Assembly (NCBI GenBank): GCA_023396115.1
Contig: JAEWXC010000061.1
Span: 1 to 7,978, forward strand
Reading direction: 5' to 3'
Length of the DNA stretch: 7,978 nt
Origin: Actinomycetes bacterium
GTDB lineage: Bacteria; Actinomycetota; Actinomycetes; Propionibacteriales; Nocardioidaceae
Numbering within the stretch: the stretch's first letter is position 1; each line of letters begins with the position of its first letter. The notes below the pieces were generated by a model. That model was not told the DNA's origin. It was given only the letters and a program-made list of their open reading frames with translations, and made no database searches. The translations under genes and the position numbers were made by a program. Of this stretch, positions 6,270-7,978 are shown piece by piece.

Positions 6270-7780
6270 CAGCGTTCTCCGTTCGTCGGTCGAGCAGGGG
6301 TGCTCGGGGTGCCGGCGGCCACGAGCCGCCACAGGTGCATCAGGGCGTAGGAGCGCCACGGCCGCCAGCGCGACCCGTCGCCGATTGCCTCTGCGTCCGC
6401 CCCCAGGGCCGCGAGGCCGTGACGGACTCCCACGTCGGTGGGCAGGAAGACGTCGGGGTCGCCGAGCGCCCGCATGGCGACGTAGTCGGCGGTCCACGGA
6501 CCGATGCCGGGCACGTCGAGCAGCGCCTGGCGGACCTCGGCGCGGTCCCCACCACGGGTCAGGTCGACCCGACCAACGGCGACCCGGGCCGCCAGCGCGG
6601 TGAGAGCTCGTCCGCGGCTGCGCGGCATCGCGAGGTCCTCGGGCGTGAGTGCGGCCACGGCGTCGGCGGTGGGGAACAGGTGGCCGAGGCCCTCGACCTC
6701 GGTCCGGACCGGTTCGCCGGTCGCCGCGACCAGCCGGCCCGCCAGGGTGCGGGCCGCCAGCACGCTCACCTGCTGCCCGAGGACGGCACGGACCGCCAGT
6801 TCGGCCCCGTCGACGTGTCCCGGGACCCGCAGTCCGGGGGTGGCCGACACCAGCGGAGCCAGCCACGGGTCCTCGGACAGCGCGGCGTCGACGGCCACCG
6901 GGTCGCAGTCGGCGTCCAGCAGACGGCGCACCCGCTCCAGGGCAGCGGCGGTGTCACGCAGGTCGACCAGGCAGAACCGGGCGGTGACGAAAGCGGTGCC
7001 GGGGCCGTCCAGGTCGCTCAGGTCCACCTCGACGGTGCCCCAGGCGCGGGGCAGCCGCAGGGTCCGGGCGTAGGTGCTGCCGTGCACCACCTCGACCCCG
7101 GGGACCGCGCGCAGGGCGAGGAACTCGAGCAGGGCCTGGCCGGCGAACGGGGTCCGTACCGCCAGGCGCATGCTCACTCCCGCGGTCCCGGTCTCCGCCC
7201 GTCCGGTGGTCCGCCCACCCCGCAGCTGGGTGGGTGAGGCGGCGTAGACCTCCCGGAGCGTCTCGTTGAACTGGCGGACGCTGGAGAAGCCGCTGGCGAA
7301 CGCGATGTCGGCGAAGGTGAGGTTGCTCGACTCGACCAGGACGCGGGCGGTCTGGGCGCGCCGGGCCCGGGCCAGGGCGAGCGGTCCGGCACCGAGCTCG
7401 GCGAGCAGCAACCGGTTCAGGTGCCGTGAGGTGTACCCCAGTCGCTGTGCGAGGCCCTCCACGCCCTCCCGGTCGACGACGCCGTCGGCGAGCAGCCGCA
7501 TCGCCCGCCCGGCGAGGTCGGCGCGCACGTCCCACTCGGGGCTGCCCGGCGCGGCGTCGGGCCGGCAGCGCTTGCACGCCCGGTAGCCGGCCGCCTGGGC
7601 GCTGGCGGCGCTCGGGTGGAAGGTGACGTTGCCGGCGGCGGGCGTGCGTGCCGGACAGGACGGTCGGCAGTAGATGCCGGTGGTCCGCACGGCGGTCCAG
7701 AAGACCCCGTCGAAGCGGCGGTCGCGCGAGCGGACGGCCCGGTAGCAGGCGTCGGCGTCGAGGTGCGCGGTCTGGTCCAT
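6269..7780 (-). CDS. alkA: Ada-AlkA fusion: methyl-sensing transcription activator and 3-methyladenine DNA glycosylase
   Basis: Alkylation-damage sensor and repair enzyme of 503 residues. Residues about 7-80 are the Ada zinc domain with C38, C42, C69 and C72, the same numbers as in E. coli Ada, where C38 accepts methyl groups from DNA phosphotriesters. Residues about 86-188 are an AraC-type helix-turn-helix (LAQRLGYTSRHLNRLL; ADIAFASGFSSVRQFNETLRE). Residues about 203-318 are the AlkA N-terminal domain. The HhH-GPD glycosylase domain follows (about 325-490), with PGIGPWTADYVAMRAL, catalytic D449 in DVFLPTD, and WRPWRSYALMHLWR. It lacks the C-terminal O6-methyltransferase domain of E. coli Ada; the next gene, ogt, supplies it. 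The layout matches M. tuberculosis alkA-ogt. The ATG at 7780 is chosen because it reproduces Ada cysteine numbering; a GGAG only 2 nt upstream is too close, so initiation may be leaderless. The frame is open to 7882 but unlike Ada there. Confidence 0.95.
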   Translation of the reverse strand: MDQTAHLDADACYRAVRSRDRRFDGVFWTAVRTTGIYCRPSCPARTPAAGNVTFHPSAASAQAAGYRACKRCRPDAAPGSPEWDVRADLAGRAMRLLADGVVDREGVEGLAQRLGYTSRHLNRLLLAELGAGPLALARARRAQTARVLVESSNLTFADIAFASGFSSVRQFNETLREVYAASPTQLRGGRTTGRAETGTAGVSMRLAVRTPFAGQALLEFLALRAVPGVEVVHGSTYARTLRLPRAWGTVEVDLSDLDGPGTAFVTARFCLVDLRDTAAALERVRRLLDADCDPVAVDAALSEDPWLAPLVSATPGLRVPGHVDGAELAVRAVLGQQVSVLAARTLAGRLVAATGEPVRTEVEGLGHLFPTADAVAALTPEDLAMPRSRGRALTALAARVAVGRVDLTRGGDRAEVRQALLDVPGIGPWTADYVAMRALGDPDVFLPTDVGVRHGLAALGADAEAIGDGSRWRPWRSYALMHLWRLVAAGTPSTPARPTNGER

Positions 7781-7880
7781 GGCTCCAGCATGCGCGACGC
7801 ACACCCGCCGGGTCACGCGGAAATCGGACATCGCCGCAGAGCGGGTGGGACCGGGACCGGGCGGCGGGTGCCGGAACAAC
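7781..7880 (-). promoter_or_regulatory. ada-alkA upstream region, promoter not clearly identifiable
   Basis: This stretch between the tRNA terminator and the ada-alkA start must contain the operon promoter. The best minus-strand candidate is GTGACC (7811-7816) and CATGCT (7787-7792) with an 18-bp spacer, which would start transcription at or near the ATG. I see no actinobacterial LexA box and no match to the E. coli Ada box. The placement is tentative. Confidence 0.25.
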
Positions 7881-7916
7881 ACGAAGGCCCGGGTCCTGGT
7901 GGACCCGGGCCTTCGT
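7881..7916 (-). terminator. Rho-independent terminator of tRNA-Glu
   Basis: A perfect 16-bp stem (7881-7896 with 7901-7916) closes a 4-nt loop. On the minus strand it begins 3 nt after the encoded tRNA CCA and is followed by the T-rich GTTGTTCC. This is the strongest terminator in the window. Confidence 0.92.
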
Positions 7917-7919
7917 GGC

Positions 7920-7978
7920 TGGTACCCCGGAAGGGATTTGAACCCTCGCTACCGCCGTGAGAGGGCGGCGTCCTAGGC
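7920..7978 (-). tRNA. tRNA-Glu (anticodon CTC), 5' end cut by window
   Basis: Read on the minus strand, the 3' 59 nt of a tRNA are present. They include part of the D arm (GCCTAGG), the anticodon stem CCGCC/GGCGG around loop CTCTCAC (anticodon CTC at 7959-7961, reading GAG), and the variable segment TAGC. The T arm GAGGG-TTCAAAT-CCCTT, acceptor strand CCGGGGT, discriminator A and an encoded CCA complete it. About 17 nt, including the 5' acceptor strand, lie beyond the window. The body matches the usual actinobacterial tRNA-Glu. A tRNA-Glu near leuCD fits the conserved gltX/tRNA/ndgR/leuCD neighbourhood. Confidence 0.95.

Noticed and set aside
7781..7880. LexA (SOS) box upstream of ada-alkA.
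   Set aside because: No match to TCGAAC-N4-GTTCGA was found on either strand by eye.
7616..7976. Plus-strand frames ending in peptides like RDLNPRYRRE across the right edge.
   Set aside because: They read through the antisense of tRNA-Glu, a well-known source of spurious proteins.

Overview
The window is a piece of a high-GC actinobacterial chromosome. By eye it is around 70% G+C with almost every third codon position G or C. A HupB-type histone-like protein with a lysine/alanine tail, an NdgR/LtbR-type IclR regulator divergent from leuCD, and an Ada-AlkA fusion all point to Actinobacteria. A Nocardioides-like or related lineage is my guess. Nothing here looks mobile, phage-derived or recently acquired.

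Layout. At the left edge is hupB (minus strand, its 3' end cut by the window). A 250-bp divergent intergenic region separates it from trpB2 (plus strand), a TrpB2-type tryptophan synthase beta-like enzyme. trpB2 converges on leuD, and the 203 bp between them holds three strong hairpins. leuC and leuD (minus strand) form the isopropylmalate isomerase operon. The IclR-family regulator ndgR is transcribed divergently from leuC across a 121-bp region with a palindrome over its probable -10 element. ndgR is followed by a small unrecognised membrane protein (plus strand), preceded by a CRP/GlxR-like palindrome. This gene converges on a two-gene DNA-alkylation repair operon on the minus strand: an Ada-AlkA fusion and ogt, overlapping by one base as TGATG. 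At the right edge is the 3' part of a tRNA-Glu(CTC) gene on the minus strand with a 16-bp perfect terminator hairpin.

How the parts relate. The backbone tRNA-Glu / ndgR / leuC-leuD / hupB matches a gene order I recall from Streptomyces and Mycobacterium. Against that backbone, trpB2 (between leuD and hupB) and the membrane protein plus alkylation-repair operon (between the tRNA and ndgR) look like lineage-specific insertions. NdgR/LtbR regulators control leuCD, and LtbR also controls tryptophan genes in Corynebacterium. A tryptophan-synthesis gene inside this locus is therefore suggestive, though a regulatory link is only inferred. Ada-AlkA and Ogt form a coherent alkylation-damage module of sensor/activator, glycosylase and methyltransferase.

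I found no evidence of a previously undescribed system. The observations most worth checking are regulatory: a probably leaderless ndgR with a palindrome over its -10, an RBS-overlapping hairpin in the hupB leader, and the CRP-like site upstream of the membrane protein.
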